DNA from: Eleginops maclovinus
Lineage: Eukaryota; Chordata; Actinopteri; Perciformes; Eleginopidae
Length of the DNA stretch: 64,000 nt
Direction of reading: 5' to 3'
Assembly: GCF_036324505.1 (NCBI RefSeq)
Contig: NC_086350.1
Span: 17,047,532 to 17,111,531, forward strand
Under the pieces are notes generated by a model. The model was not told where the DNA came from. It made no database searches and saw only the letters and a list, made by a program, of their open reading frames with translations. Position numbers and translations under genes: made by a program. This document shows, piece after piece, positions 38,515 through 53,000 of the stretch. The number at the start of each line of letters is the position of its first letter. Within the stretch, counting starts at the first letter, position 1.

Positions 38515-39885
38515 CACTTTTTAAATTAAAAATAAATCAATAGTGTAATCTGTTTTTTGATGCAGTAAAAATGTTTTTTTAAAGGCTAACGACAAACAAT
38601 ATTTCTTCTTTTGGTATTTTGAAATTCATTTTTTAAATAAATGAAGCATTTTGGGCTTCAGAGTTGATATCATGCATGAAAGAAGCAATAATATAGAACA
38701 ACCATTGTAATCTAATTCTACAAAAACAATAAAAGACACAAATAATATTATCGCAAGTGTGCAGCTACTACTGGGTTTAAACTGAATTATTTGAACTACA
38801 AAACAAAAAGCTTCACAGCATATGAATGTTGATTTAGATTTTGAATTGCATCATTCCGAATGACGCCTCAAAGCTTTGTATTATTCGTTACAGCCCTAAA
38901 AACAACGCTTGCTTTTCTTTCCCCCCTTCTTCATTAAGTCATTAATGCAGCACTATTTTTTCATTTCATTTATTTGATCTTTGTTTTCACATCACAGTCA
39001 TTTCTTGTCGTAAAGCTTGTTTGTGGTGTTAAATTATCCTGCAGAAGCGACAAGATTTACTTCATTAAGTAGAGGCAAAGTGCCCCACTTCACTGCAGAG
39101 TAAGGGTAAGAGTCTGCCCTCCTGTGCTCCATCTATAAGCATTAGGGAACCTCTCTCATTAGACCGAACCTCAGGCCTCCAGGTCTTGAGAAATGTGCCC
39201 TGCCCTCTTATGTGATGGAGTACGCTTCGATGGCATCACCTCTGTTTGGAAATGCAAATCGCAATAGTTACTTTCCCCTCAGAATGATTGCCACCAGCGC
39301 TATGTACAGCGCTTCATTCACACTCAACCCCTTTGCTTAATCAAGAAGAACCTCGCTTTCCTATCAGCAACCCCCAGTTCGTTTTTCAGCTCCTCCTTTT
39401 TTGCCCATCCCTCCATCTTTTTACACACAACTCAAACCCCTTCAGCATATCCAAAGCTACTGCAGTATGATTATTCATATGGCAATGAATGGATCAAGCT
39501 GGCCAGGCTGCCACAGCGTGATGGGAGTGTTTCCGGATGATGACTTAGGAGTCCTGGAGCTTCTCTGCCAAGAGCAGGGAATTCAAACTTAATCAGGGCA
39601 AAGACCCCTCCCTTCCTCCTCCATCTCCCTGAGAGCTGCACAGGGTTGAGGCCAAAACAGAATAGAATGAAAGAGACAAAAGTCAAAGTCTAAGGAACGT
39701 CCCGCACGCTCCCTCCTTCTGTTTTTTTTCTTTTTTTTTTCGTGGTGCGCCTGAGGTTTTTCTCTCTTGAGTGATGGGTTCATTTAAGGCTATTGGCAAA
39801 ACTTTCGGATTCAGAGAGGGGACATTAGCAAGATTATCTTGATTGTAGTCTATCATTCCTATCTAAAAATCTTATATCTCTCAAA

Positions 39886-39985
<100 letters not shown>

Positions 39986-40964
39986 GTTCCAAATTTCCAC
40001 ACACCAAGCCTGTTGTCCATCCATCAACCAGGAGGCACAGAGAGCGGAGCTCAGACAGTGAGCTCTGCAGCAGGTCCCTGGCCCTCAGCTCGCCTCTGTC
40101 CGCAGGATATGGTCACACCAAGGGTATGAGGCAATGATCGGCCCTGATCAATAATACATCGACTGCATTAGAGGGTATGAATAAGTCATGGGCAGAAAGA
40201 ACCCAATCGTCAGGGCAAACACCCCCACACACACACTCACACAAGAAAGTGATCTTTGACTTAGGCCAGGGGGAAATGAACAGAGAGAGAAAAAGAGAAC
40301 AAAGCAAGGGCCTTAACTTGTGGGGAATTTATAACCGAACCACTGACATTTTATTGCATGTTGAAGCTCTGTCTTTCCTCTCCACCCACCACCCAATGGC
40401 CTCCATTCTCTTTCACTCTCTCAAGTAATGGCTTTCTTCCTGCAGGCGGAATAAATAACTTATTACATCCGTGTGTGTCCTAAGGCTCAGCAAGGACCGT
40501 TTGAATATAAATAGTTCATTTGCCTCCAAAGTGGAGGCCTCACTTTGCGGCCCTATAAATATATTTGTAATTACTTTTTTTTTAAAGAAGAGCAGGGGGT
40601 GAGTGTTTTTGGTTGAGTGGAGATGCAAGATGAAATTGCTTCAGAAATAAGTCTGCCAACAGTTTTTACCCCAACACCATGTCAGAAAGGAGGGAGCTGT
40701 GTGTGAGCGTGGGGCTTAGCTCAATGCAGCCTTTTATGTTTTGTGCTGACAATAAAGAGAGAACAGCCTGTGTGATGCTCCAGACAATTTGAATACTGAG
40801 TAGAATTGGCGTGGTACAGAAACGTTGCCAATAATTTGAATGGGAACAGCACTTCTGAATATTCAATGTCTCCGATGTATACTTAAGAAAGATGGTATAA
40901 CTTTACAGCAGCCAAGCATGTGTGTGTGTACATCACTTTTTGGAAGCTGGGACTTGATGCCATG

Positions 40965-41133
<169 letters not shown>

Positions 41134-41246
41134 GTTGCCTTATTGAACCAACAACATGTTTTATACATTTAACAATTTCTAAGTTTCTTTTTTAAATGTT
41201 GAAATGCCAGCAATGCATCAAAATGTCTTAGCATTCACTCTGACTA

Positions 41247-41250
<4 letters not shown>

Positions 41251-41301
<51 letters not shown>

Positions 41302-41318
41302 GCTTGTGCGCGCGCATG
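41251..41318. repeat. (TG)n leading into alternating CG/CA purine-pyrimidine run
   Basis: 46 bp of pure TG followed by GTGCGCGCGCATGCATG-like alternating sequence to about 41318. Confidence 0.9.
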
Positions 41319-41744
41319 CATGTTCACATGAGAGCTGCTCTTTGATGAGATGCCCTGTTGTGAGTTTGTGTCTGTGCTCCTGGAGGAAGTGCAGGAAGGG
41401 AAAGGAAGCAGCTCTTTGTTTCTGCCAACACAAGTGTGTCAGACAGAAATACTCTGGGAGCAGCGCTGAGAAAAATGTATTTCCGACTGCATACAGCATG
41501 GGCGGGAATACGGAGGCAGAACAGTACAGTGTTTAACTGTTAATTGAGATATTGCACTATGCAGGAGTAAGTATAAAGGTTGTTAAGCAAAACGCGCAGT
41601 GGTGAAGCAGACCTGCATGGTAAGATAAGGCTTAGTTTATCAGCTCTGAAAACTCATTCATCCATGAGTAATTGATACATCACTGTTGCTTACAACGTTC
41701 AATTTTTACGTAGGGTGTTAGCTGCTCCATGTTTAGCAGAGAGA

Positions 41745-41960
41745 GAAAAAGGAACCCTTACTCGTCCCACATTTGACCCATCCTGGTGTTAGAAGCAATG
41801 GGCTGCCATATAAATAAAGTACTTCTATCTATTCTGTCCTATCTATCTTTATGTACGAGCTGTGTTGGGAACAGTGCCTTGCTCAGGGACACCTCGGTAG
41901 CACTTGGTCTTTCGGGGACTTGAACCGACTTCGCTATCACGGACAGGCAGTCCTATATCT
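41745..41960 (-). mobile_element. tRNA-derived SINE (- strand), degenerate
   Basis: In reverse complement there is a perfect-consensus B-box GGTTCAAGTCC (41916-41926 on the + strand as GGACTTGAACC). It is followed by the fish SINE core GTGTCCCTGAGCAAGGCACT. Further along lie the typical AGCCCATTGCTTC and ATGGGTCAAATGTGGGACGA blocks. A short CTAT-rich insertion interrupts the element near 41810-41850. The A-box end is too diverged to recognise. Confidence 0.55.
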
Positions 41961-42081
41961 CATTCAATTTGTCTTGAAGGCTTCACATATTACACCTGTG
42001 CTTTTACCCCTTTTTATTTTTGTTTGTGCACAGAAACATCATAAACAAACAAAGGTGGCTAGGTTTTTTTTCCATTAATAG

Positions 42082-42629
42082 TGTTAGGGAATATTTTTGC
42101 TTAGGTGTTTAACCTTTGACCTGTTTCATAATTTTCTCCTTCCTCTGTCTCTATTCCTATGGCATAGTTCTTTGGCCTTCGGGTTGCTGTGATCTCTCTT
42201 AAGGAGGGCGCAGCCTCTACACTTTGTTGATGCCAGTCTATGACCGAGCACAAGCTGACCTGATATAGTTATATATAGTTTATTGTTTAGGGACATCTAG
42301 AAGCCCTTCTTATCTGGAACGTAGGTTCCCTGACGTACATTCTTTTCCAATGTGCGACAGCTTAAGTTAGATTTAGGGTCCATATCTGTTTAGTCTGGCG
42401 ACTGAAAAATGTTGATTGTCCATTTGGAACTAGTTAAAACCTCGTATTGTAGTAGAGATCTTCAGAATTGGTCGGGCAACCGCTCTGTCAACTCGTGGCT
42501 GACGCAAATGTCTTGTCAATTCTCCGGCTGTTAACTTCATAATAAACCTTCAGTGTTTGCCATCAAAGTTCCAGCTCTCCCCGTGTCTCTCTGAGTTTAG
42601 TCTCCATTGCTCCAGAATTTTCCATCACA
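42082..42629 (+). mobile_element. Likely solo LTR of an LTR retroelement
   Basis: The segment begins TGTTAGG and ends TCACA, the TG...CA termini of LTRs. It is flanked by AATAG on the left (42077-42081) and ACTAG on the right (42630-42634), a 4/5 match fitting an eroded target-site duplication. A TATA-like TATATATAG lies near 42270 and AATAAA at 42541-42546, in the order expected for promoter and polyadenylation signal in + orientation. There is no adjoining internal coding region, so a solo LTR left by recombination is the simplest reading. Confidence 0.5.
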
Positions 42630-44530
42630 ACTAGCTTGGAACTTAAGACTGGAAAAAATAAGTAGATATCACACAGTGGTTTGCGGACCACCTAGTTTGG
42701 AACCAAACAAGAAATTTTAGTGACTACAATCTAAAAATTGGTTTTATGAACTGAAACACACTGTGAAAGGGTCAACTCGAATCACAAAAAACTGACAACA
42801 AGGTAGTGATGACCTATCAATCACAAGTTAGTGACGCCCCTAAGCAATGTTGCTTTTTTCACCTTTTTTACTCTAAATGAAAATCACACTTTAAGAAGAA
42901 CCCTTTCTATTCGCAATTGAGACCATCAAATGAATAACAAAATGTTCAGTAATATTTTTATATTTAATCAAGTGAGAATTTTTTCATAGGCATCTATAAA
43001 ATTTCACTTATTTTTGTAATCAGTGGAGTGGCCCCAGTTAGGCCATGAAAATGAATGCGGGTGAAACTGTTTTTTCCCCTGGAGACTGCACATTAAAAAA
43101 GCAGATCAAGTATTCTGTACAACTGACTGTTTTGCCATTACCTGCTTTCTCATCTTCTTGCTCCCGCTACAGTCCCGCCTATGTGTTTGCATGTGTTTGC
43201 AAACGCAAAGATGTTCATGCTCACCGTGCTTATTGAGGAAGGATTCATTTGTTTCACTTACGGTGGTGTGCAAGCATTTGCGTGAGAGATCATTCAGCTT
43301 GTTATACCAATTACCATTTGCTTTACTGTCATGAACCACTCTCTATCTAGATGTAATAACTGACAGAGCGAACTGTGGTTACATACACATATGTAGCTAC
43401 TAAACTGAGAGTGAACAAACACATGACCTTGTGGGTTCACGCAGGTAATCTGTTTTGTGCATCCCATTACAGTTTAATTTTTTAATCAATGATATCAGTT
43501 TTGACATAGAAGTTATCGATCATAAACCAAGAAAATACAGTCATCCTGCCATTGCAGTAAACATCTGGACAGTGTCAGGAAGTTGAGATTGGAATAATCT
43601 TTGTTGATTTTTCCTCAGATAGATGAAAGATAAATGCAAACAGAGCTGTGCAAGGTCATAAGAAATGATTGTTTCAGGAAGGAGTGGGGAGATAAATGGC
43701 AACATTCCAAAGTGCATTAAATCTCATTGAATTATAGATTGTTTGTCGAGAAAAACTTGCTGACACATGGATGAAAATGGATAGACACATGGGGTAAATC
43801 ATTATTAGAAGAGTGTAGGGGGAGGGAGGAGAGAAGTTCCAGGACAGAGTTTTGCGTCTGAGGGTGGGAACAGTGCTCTATCACCCTGACGACTCTGTCC
43901 AATTAGAGCATATGATTAGTGTAGACTGTGAAATTGAATCTTTCAGCCAGGCTCGGATTGCTACAGGTCCCTGCAATTTAGCTATCACTTTATCTCTGTC
44001 ACCGCAGTTCTGCTAATATAAAACCGACAGAATGGATGATTTCTACTTAAGGCGTAGCTTGATTGAAGGTGATTACATTTCACAAAGGTTTATTATATTT
44101 CCATAATATGTGCACATGGAGGAAGGGTGTGTGTGGGTGGTGTTTCTGTGTTTTTGTTACGAGAAGAAAGAAGTTCAAGGACGTCAAGCTTGTACACTTA
44201 CGCACACTGTGCACGTGGTTACATTCAAGCTAGAATTGAGGGCTAATCATCCATGCATGTGCATTAAACAGGTCACACTCAACATTTGGTTGTTTGGGAG
44301 AAGTTCAACACCATCTGGCTGTCTTTGTATTCATTTAAAGACACGTTTTTATTCCTGTTAGTAATGAACGTAACTTGTAAACCCCTTACTCAACCTCTCT
44401 CCAAAAGAGAAGTCAGCTTGTTATCTTTTTACAAGGAGCACGCGCCATCGTTATTTGTGAAAGTGTATATGTATCTTTACGGTCATCTAATATGGTTCTG
44501 TTCTGTTCTGTTTTTGCTCTCTTTTTCCAG

Positions 44531-44615
44531 GTTACCAGAGCCAAGGGCAGACCCCATGGACCCCCGGGACTTTGATGACAATGATTCCGGACCATCCATG
44601 GACCACGCCCCCTGA
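44531..44615 (+). CDS. trim44: TRIM44, coding exon 5 (acidic tail) and stop
   Basis: The first base completes the split Arg codon from exon 4. The exon then encodes LPEPRADPMDPRDFDDNDSG followed by PSMDHAP and a TGA stop (44613-44615), giving a total protein of 369 residues; human TRIM44 is of similar size (about 344). The tail is acidic like that of mammalian TRIM44, though the exact residues differ. The acceptor has a long pyrimidine tract ending CTTTTTCCAG. Confidence 0.85.
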
Positions 44616-45270
44616 TACCAGCAGACCCGACTCTTCCTTCATCCACCTGTCCGTCAGTGTTTGCTTCAGCCAGCCGTCGGCCCCTTTGAGCTGTCAGGCT
44701 GGCCCTTCTAAATCCCCTCGCTCTCCATCAGCCATCTCGCTTTTACCCCACTCCACTCCCCTCTCCCCTCGCGGTGGATGCTGGCAGTGAGCTGACCTTG
44801 AAGGGGGCTTTTGTGACAAATATGGATGGCCATGTCTTTTCTGCTCTCCAACTTTTTCAATACCATACTCGCTACTTACTTTCTTTAAGTGAAGCACACA
44901 AGTTATGTGCAATCAATTATCATCAGGCTCAATTTCCACCGCCAGTCAGATCCTCAGCTTACTGGTGAGCCTGGCTGACTCAGACTGGAGCCTGGCTACG
45001 CAGGCAAGCGATGCATCTGTTAAGCCCGACAGATGTCAGAAACGGGAAATTTTGTGACGCGGTGCCCTTCACTCTTCATTTATGCACACTATCATGTTGT
45101 TTCTGTTATCTTGACAAACAGTCTGGACACTCCCAGACAAAGAAAAATGAACTTTTCTTTTTTTTCAGATGCCACTATGCCTTATACCTTTGAGAGAATA
45201 TATTACAAAGCTGTCCTGTGTGTCATATTTTTGATTGTAAAAAAGAAATAAAAACCGAAGTGTCTTTAGC
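44616..45270 (+). other. trim44: trim44 3' UTR
   Basis: Follows the TGA stop directly and extends to the first canonical AATAAA (45247-45252). Cleavage is expected roughly 15-25 bases further on, where a GTGTCTTT element follows. The open frames here have no homology signal. Confidence 0.65.
45247..45252 (+). terminator. trim44: Poly(A) signal AATAAA, proximal
   Basis: Canonical hexamer about 630 nt after the stop with GT/T-rich sequence just downstream. Confidence 0.65.
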
Positions 45271-45942
45271 TTTCGTTAAACTTGCACTTTTCCATCATCC
45301 TGTTGCCCCCCCCTCTCCCTAAACCCTCTGCCCTACCCACTGACTCGTTATGCTTGTAGATCTGCACGCACTTCCTTGTGTTTGTCAGATCTATTAAAGA
45401 AAGCAGGGCGACATTTTGACACATATCGATTGGTGAATGTTGCTGAGTCTTTGTTAGGTGAAAATCGAACTGTAATTTGACTGTGCAAAATAGCACTCCT
45501 GCAGTATCAGCTTTATTTGAACTGTAATGTAAAGGCTCATTACTCTTGGCCAATCTGCACTTGACAGATTGCAATCCACGCCAGTCTACGCACTTTCCAC
45601 CTTGACCCGCTCAGCCATGGCTCTCATTCATGATGTAGCGCCGCAGGTCTGTCTGTGTCAGCAGTTTGTTTTGAATGTGATTGATTCCGTTGCCTTAAAT
45701 ACAAATGGAAAGCGGTGTCACCCTTAATATGTGGGACATGTTTGACAACAACATGACTTCACTGTGCTGTAACACTGCACTAAGATGCACTGAGAGTTGT
45801 TTACCCACCCGAAGGGATAAGTTGGTTTGTCAACAGCATTATTGAAATAACTCCCGCAGCGCAAACTTTATAACTACCAACATAAATCTGACTGTTTGAT
45901 GTTTCCACTTGTTTTGATTTGTCTTTTTTGTCTTAATCTATA

Positions 45943-45948
45943 AATAAA
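45943..45948 (+). terminator. trim44: Possible distal poly(A) signal AATAAA
   Basis: A second canonical hexamer followed by CAGTCTGTTTCTTGG. It could give a longer 3' UTR, but there is no further support. Confidence 0.3.
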
Positions 45949-47351
45949 CAGTCTGTTTCTTGGATAGGATGTTGAGGATGACATTCATATTTTCAGTTTA
46001 GGAACAATTTATGCATTATTTGTCTCTTGCAAAACACCATCAGTCATCCAGGACACTAATATTAAAAAAAAGCTTGCAGGCAGCAGACGATGGCTGGAGA
46101 CAGAGAGAGAGATGAAGTGCTGTAAAGCAGGGATTCAGGAAGGGGAGGATATGTAGTCTTCCTTCATCAAAATGCAAAGCAGCAACCCACCCAGAAAGGA
46201 CTGGGAACAGTAGCTTTGGAAACAAAAGGAGGTGATGGAGCAGCTTCGCCACAGATGAATTGAAATGCAGACTGGTATCATTCCTAGAGACTTCCATCAA
46301 CCCACAGCTTGCATCACAAAGCCTTTGTTTCTCCACAGGTCATTTTTCTCTCTCAGTTAACTTCCTTCACCTCCCCAGACTCGCACCATGATGTTGCTCA
46401 CACTGGCTTCACTCCTGCTTCATACCAGAGCTGCTTTATCAAGCCAATATTGCTTTCTCAGCATGTCTGATCCCTCCGCATTGAGAAATTGACTCTGAGA
46501 AACTAATTTAGCCGGTGGACATTACTATCAGGGTGGAAACACATCTGGGTTCGCATTCTCTCGTGGGTTTCCCTTTACAGAAATAATGGGGCTTAATTAT
46601 TTACCGCATTGATCCTCAGAATTCACGGAACTACTGCTGAATCTGACCACGCAACAGAGCATTCAAACCCTTTTTAAGAGACTTCATTTTCTTGTGTGTT
46701 TTAATATTTCTGAAGCTTAATTGATTAAGTTAGCTGGGAACTGTACCCCGTGTTTTTAAAGGGAGGCTATTCATGGAGAAGTATCATTACCCCGTCTTCT
46801 GTGTCGTTTCTGCAGTGTAGTCCGACCTGATCACAGAAATAATAACAAACCTAAGGGGGACAATGTGCCTGTTGTCTGCTCGAGGAAATGGAGAGGACAC
46901 GATTGTCTGATCTAATTTAGCCAGGGAGAACACAAGGTTCCCTATTTTCCACACCCAATTACACCTGCTCTTCCAGGTTCACTTCACTGAACATGTTCCC
47001 ACGGAGGCACAAATAAACACAAAGCACAGCCGTGAGACCGGCATTTTCCTGATGGGCAAAAAAAACTATTTGTGTATTTGTATCGACATGAATTAATTGC
47101 TTCATGGGTTGTGAGATTGAATTAGCTACGTGACACGCTTGCTAGTGGATGTGCAGCTTTGATTGTCGCCTATAATGGAGCCTATTTCTCTCTGCCATCA
47201 TTTAAAAGACAGTCGTTGTCTGTTGCTTCAGTAATGGAGCAGCTCCACCACCCACTAACCCACCATGAACTAATGATTCTGTGCATTAGCATGCAAGAGC
47301 TGGGAGAGCAGGAGGAAATGTCTCTAATAACAGGCCACACATCACCCTGAG

Positions 47352-47578
<227 letters not shown>

Positions 47579-49861
47579 TTTAAGTATTTGTTTAACCCCT
47601 TGTACCATTCAAGGGAATGTATTGCTTTTCTCACAGTTAATGTACTTTTTTATTCAACTTTCCCTTTGGCCTGTTCACAAGTGCACAAAAAAAACAAATC
47701 AGTCAAGGGATGTTACCTAGGATATAGAAATAGTTCCTGTTTGCTTTGGGTTCTCCATCTCATTGAAACCAGACATGACGATTACAATACATGATATCAC
47801 TCACGCTGTTGTAAAAGATGTTGAAGTATAAAATGTTTCAGTGACAGTGATTTTGGATACACAATTGTTGGTGTTGAGCAGACCAAGTTAGCATTTTGGC
47901 CCATAATATGTCATTTATTGATGCAGTAATGTGGTCTCTCTATGTCTTTGTGTTGAGTCTTTACCGTCCCAACTCTTATTAGCACATCCAGCATGCTTCC
48001 TTTAATGTCCTCCATCAAAGGCTGAGAAACACACATTAGGAACAAATCAATCTCTTCTCAGTCGTCGATATTTGGCTCACCACAGATGCAACTGGGGAGA
48101 AGGTGAAATGCAAATTCTGGACCATTCCAGATTGACTGACAGCATGCATCTGTCAGACGTTAGCAGGTACAGACAGCTGTCTGGCAGCTCCAGCCTATGA
48201 ACAATGACTGGGTGGAGACGAGATGGCCGGGGAATCCATCTCCCCCTCGACAGCTCCCATCACTCTCACATCCCGGATTCGGCAAAGACACCTCAGGGCT
48301 TCTCTCTCTAACCTCTATGCAATCTTTTCCTGTCGGAGCATCCTACTTGGACAACTAAAGGAATTTTAGAGGAAGAAAGGAAAGGATAGTAAGAAGATAT
48401 TGTGATCAAAAAAGCAGCAGATGAGCAGGCTCATACTAGGGGTTTAGATATAAAATGAAGATTAGAGTTTAGAAATTAATCTTGCAATGGGGAGACATAA
48501 AACTAGTCCCATGCAAGGTGATAAACATGGGGTCATGATGGCGGGATGCAATGGAAAGGAGCCGGGCTGCTTGGTTTCCTCTCACTGATAATGGGACGTG
48601 CCTCTGAATAAAATGAACATCCTGCCTAGATAACACCTACGGCTGTTTTTTCTGGTAGCTGTAGCACATTATACCCTCTGTGTCACAGCTGTGATGAATC
48701 ATCCTCACAACAATGATCAATGTGGAGAAGTGGGAGGCAAAATTTAGCATTTGCAGGCTCACTCAAAATCTCTGCCCGAAGGTACATGGGTGTGTTTCAT
48801 CTCTTGGTTGACACAATATATATGAAAATCAGAATGTCGTTTTTAAATCCTCTATGCTTGCATAGTTTGACATCTGTCTGCATTGCTCACAAAAACCTGG
48901 CAACCTGACTCGATCCCCTAGTGTTTTCCCCATCCATCTTTTGCTCACTCCCCATCCTTTCTCGCCTCTCATCATTCATGCTGTGTACACTGTCTGTCGC
49001 GTTCTGGTTGCCCAGGCTCCTCCGGAGCTTGTTAATTGCGTTGGTGACACAGGTCTGTGTTTGAGGCAGCAGTAGTAATTGCTCTGGCCTGGCCCGAGGT
49101 GAGGAAGGGTGCAGCCATTTGGCCTCAAGTTCTGCCCCGAAGTTACGAGATTAGATACACACTTCCATGTCTGATGAGACAGATAGCATTAGCAGTTTCA
49201 TCAGGGACAAACATCAACTTTTACTACTGTCTTCTTGGGATTGCCGGATTGTACTGCAGTCTGTATACAAATGCATGGTTTCTTTTCATTTTGTCGTAGC
49301 CACACCAGTAGTTTAAAAAAACATTTCTTACATTACAGGCATGACCTTTGTGTTACAGCCGGGGTGCCGGGAATCCATTCAGTTTGTTTGTTTCTCTTCC
49401 CTCTAATGCAGAAAGCTCAAATGCCATCACTTTGCATAATTTGTAGACTCAAATGCACAAGAGTGGAAGACTTAAACACCTGGTGTTGTACAAATAGCTT
49501 TTTCTCAGTTAGTAGTTTAGTGTCAGTGGCCCCATTCATCAAACTGCTCTGAAAAAAGCCTTGAGATTCTTCCATGGAAAGGATCTCAAATAGATCAAAG
49601 GCAGGGAAAGCAGTGAAATGCTTTGACCATTTACTGTATATATAAAACACTCAAAACGATGTCTTTTGATTTATTAAAGGAAAGGCATGGCACAACTTAG
49701 AGAAATGTACCGAAGCAGGAGTTGGTTTTTTGTTTCACGCTGTTAAGTCTGGGTACTGGCACGACTTCAGTCACTTGCAAGGTGAGTGGGGAAGGGAGGC
49801 AGTCTCAAAGACGACCAATGAAGGCATAGGAATTTTATTTGATCAAGGCAACATACCAAAA

Positions 49862-50045
49862 CCTGGTAGGATGGCTCAGTGGTGGCAAGAACCTCCTGGC
49901 TTCAAACTTTAGCTTGGAGGCCTTTGAGCTTTCCTCCCTCCAAGAGTACCTACATGTTGTATTGGGAATGAAACTCACATTACCCTTGACTAATGTACTG
50001 GCCTTAGACCTTGCCTTGGTTTCTCGGGGCTGAAACACAGCTGCC
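49862..50045 (+). mobile_element. Old tRNA-derived SINE, degenerate
   Basis: ATGGCTCAGTGGTGGCAAGA resembles an A-box region and CCTGGCTTCAAAC a B-box. The order of downstream fragments (TACATGTT, then GAAACTCACATTACCC) follows the layout of a widespread fish SINE-like repeat. It is strongly diverged. Confidence 0.4.
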
Positions 50046-53000
50046 CACTATTGCCTAATGGGTCGAATACAGAGGACGAGTTTCCTCACAGTGACTAATG
50101 AAGTATAACATACCAGGTGTTGTTTGAGTTTTTAACTTCAAGGTTGCATGAGTTCCTGCCAAGAGTAGAGATTTTTGGCAGTCGTAGAAGCAAGCTTAAA
50201 GGCTGTCATAAAAATAGATTTTCAAAAGCGATGTAGGAACCTATTGTGCTGGAGGATCTTTATATCCATTTTCAGGCCAGAAAGAAACAATCTGTTGTAC
50301 GACTTGACACCCTCGGGTGTGAAACAGCAAATTGAAGTTAACACTTATTTGTTCTGCAAATCAGTAGGAATCCACAAACCGCTACCTAATATGCAACATG
50401 CAGAGAGTCATACTACTGTGAAGCGTACTAGCGAACAGAGTTGTTTCCTAGTGTTATAGTATTTCAGTATATTCTGTTTCCTTGTTGCGAGCAATTCAAT
50501 TCTGAATTAGCTCCCAATTCAGACAGGCACATAGAAAACTATTAGGAATACTTGTCAATAATCTGTGACATTTGTGCAGTGAACTTGATTTTATCCATTT
50601 AGTTCTTTACTGACATGTCGTATTAGTGTCTGTCCTTGTGCTTTTCAGCCTGCACAACATGTTCCTTCAGCACACTCCCTGTGGTGACTGCTTAATCAAG
50701 ATGACAAGCAGCTTAAAAACCACTTCGTAATTGGATTCGGTGATGATTAAACTGAACTAAACACGCACTCTTTTGTTACTTTGAAGAATTCTGTCCCTCT
50801 ACACAAATTTTACCTTGGAAGTTGTGTAGCGCCCATTATCAAAGAAGAACTACCAAAATTAATAAATTTAAACAGTTTGTCTTCCTCTTTGTTAACTTAC
50901 TATACATTATCTCTACGTTTCCTGTTGCTGATGTGTCTGTCACCTCTGTGGTGTTGCTACACCTTTTTCTCCAAGGCACCTACAGTTATAGAAACAACAC
51001 TATGGCAGAAGCGCTAATGACCTCTGTTCAGCTATGGGAACACTGAACTTTCTAGCTCTGCAGCGACACTTTCTCTGCATAGAAATCCAAACATTGCTCA
51101 TAAGAGTGCTGCTTAGAGATTGTAATCAATACCCTACTATGTTTCATAGGAGTTATGTATGACTAGAACTGTTGCTCTCAAACTCCCAATAGACATCTGT
51201 TCACTATACATATAGGCCACAAGAGAAGAAATAAAAACAAAATGAAAGAGAAATGGTAATATTTTTTGTTTGTTTTACCTAGGGAATCTTGCAATTGTTG
51301 ATGGATTTTTCTTAAACTGGAGCGGCAAATTGGCAGAGTAGATATTACACTCTATTATGTTTGTGATTTAGCTTCTCCTTTTTACGGGAGAGAACAAAAG
51401 TCTGGTTTCCAGGGGTAATATTTCTCTGCAGTGAAAAAATGGGCAGCTGAAAGTTAAATAGTGTGTGAACTGAGGGGCTGTTTGAAAGACATGAAAGGTA
51501 GAAGAATAAAAACTGTAAATAAGGCAAAAGGCAGTTCCTGCTCTTGGGTTAGGGTGAGATGTTCTTTTTTGTGTATATCAAGGCATAAATAAAGTTGCTT
51601 AGGCAATCAAGAAGCCTTTAAAAGTGTTCATTTAATTTCCAGCAACCTTTCTGGAAGGGGGATTGTTAGAAATATTAGTGCATCTTGTATTTTAGAGGAA
51701 ATTTGACATGGGGCTTATTACAAAGGGGAGACAATGTAGAGATGGAGCAGAATGAAAATATGTTTAGTTCTCCTAACTGATTGCAGTAAACTGACACATC
51801 AGGTCTGCTGTGAGACAATGGTGGGAAGTGAGCTTTGCTTGCAAGGCTAAGAGGAGACTGTTGTTGAATTCAAATCATGCATAATACACATGGTTGCACA
51901 AAGGGATTAAATGTGTTTGTATTTTTTGCTCTTGTCCACATACACCACAGGAGTCTAGAATTCTGCCTTTCTTTGATTTCATTGTCTCTCCAAAACAGGC
52001 TGACATCCATTAGTGCTGGCAGGCACGGGATTGAGATGGATGCCTTCCCATTTTAACCACCCCTCTGCATGCCCTGCAGGGTCTCAAAGAGCACAGGAGG
52101 ACTGAGAAGTGAGAGCTGGAGCTGTCCCATGGTAGCTTGGACTGTGCATAGTGGCATTACGATCTCCACCTGTGGTTGGAATACCAAATACACAATATAC
52201 TTCTTTGAGGTCATCTAAATATTTGCACCAACATCTTTCTATCTGCTTTGTGCTTCCTTGTGCACGAGCACAGGCACACACTATATCCCCTGAGAACACT
52301 GCATCTTCAAAGGTCATTCTCTGAAAATGTATCTACTTCAAACATGGCCACTCTATCTCCATTATATTGGCCCTGCATGGCAGATTATGTGCAAAAAGAT
52401 GGCAACAATGTGCATGCAAACATTTACTGAGAGCCCTAACTAATAAATGTAAGGAAAATAAATGACCAGCTTGTTTCTAAACAAGGATGTATATATTCAA
52501 ACTGCGCTTGAGTCATACGATAGTTTTCACTGAATCTTTTCCATGTGCAGGTTGTAGATACAATAAAACTTTTCTTTCTCCCTTGTATTTCACATCAAGG
52601 CTGTCGAATAGTTTAAAAAGTGTATTTTTCTTTGTTTTTTAATCAACGTTATCTATAACACAAAGCAAGTAATTACAGAGACAAACATAAAATGTACATT
52701 TAACGTAAAATGTTCTGTTCAAAACCGCCCACTAAGAAGAATGTTATTTTCTAATGTTGCCCTGCCATTTATTCCGAAAGGACCATTGTTCCATAACTCA
52801 TATTGTCTGCTATCAAATGTATAATATGCAAGTAAGCAGTGGTAGTGGATATAGTTGCCGCGTCACTTTAAAGGTTTCTGAGAATTTGTGGCAAAATGTT
52901 AAAGGAGATAAGAAAAGCAGCCACAGAGCACCTTTCCTTAGTATTTAAAGAATAACACCAGCTTCTATCATGGCTGCTACTTAACACTTTAGGGTAATTT

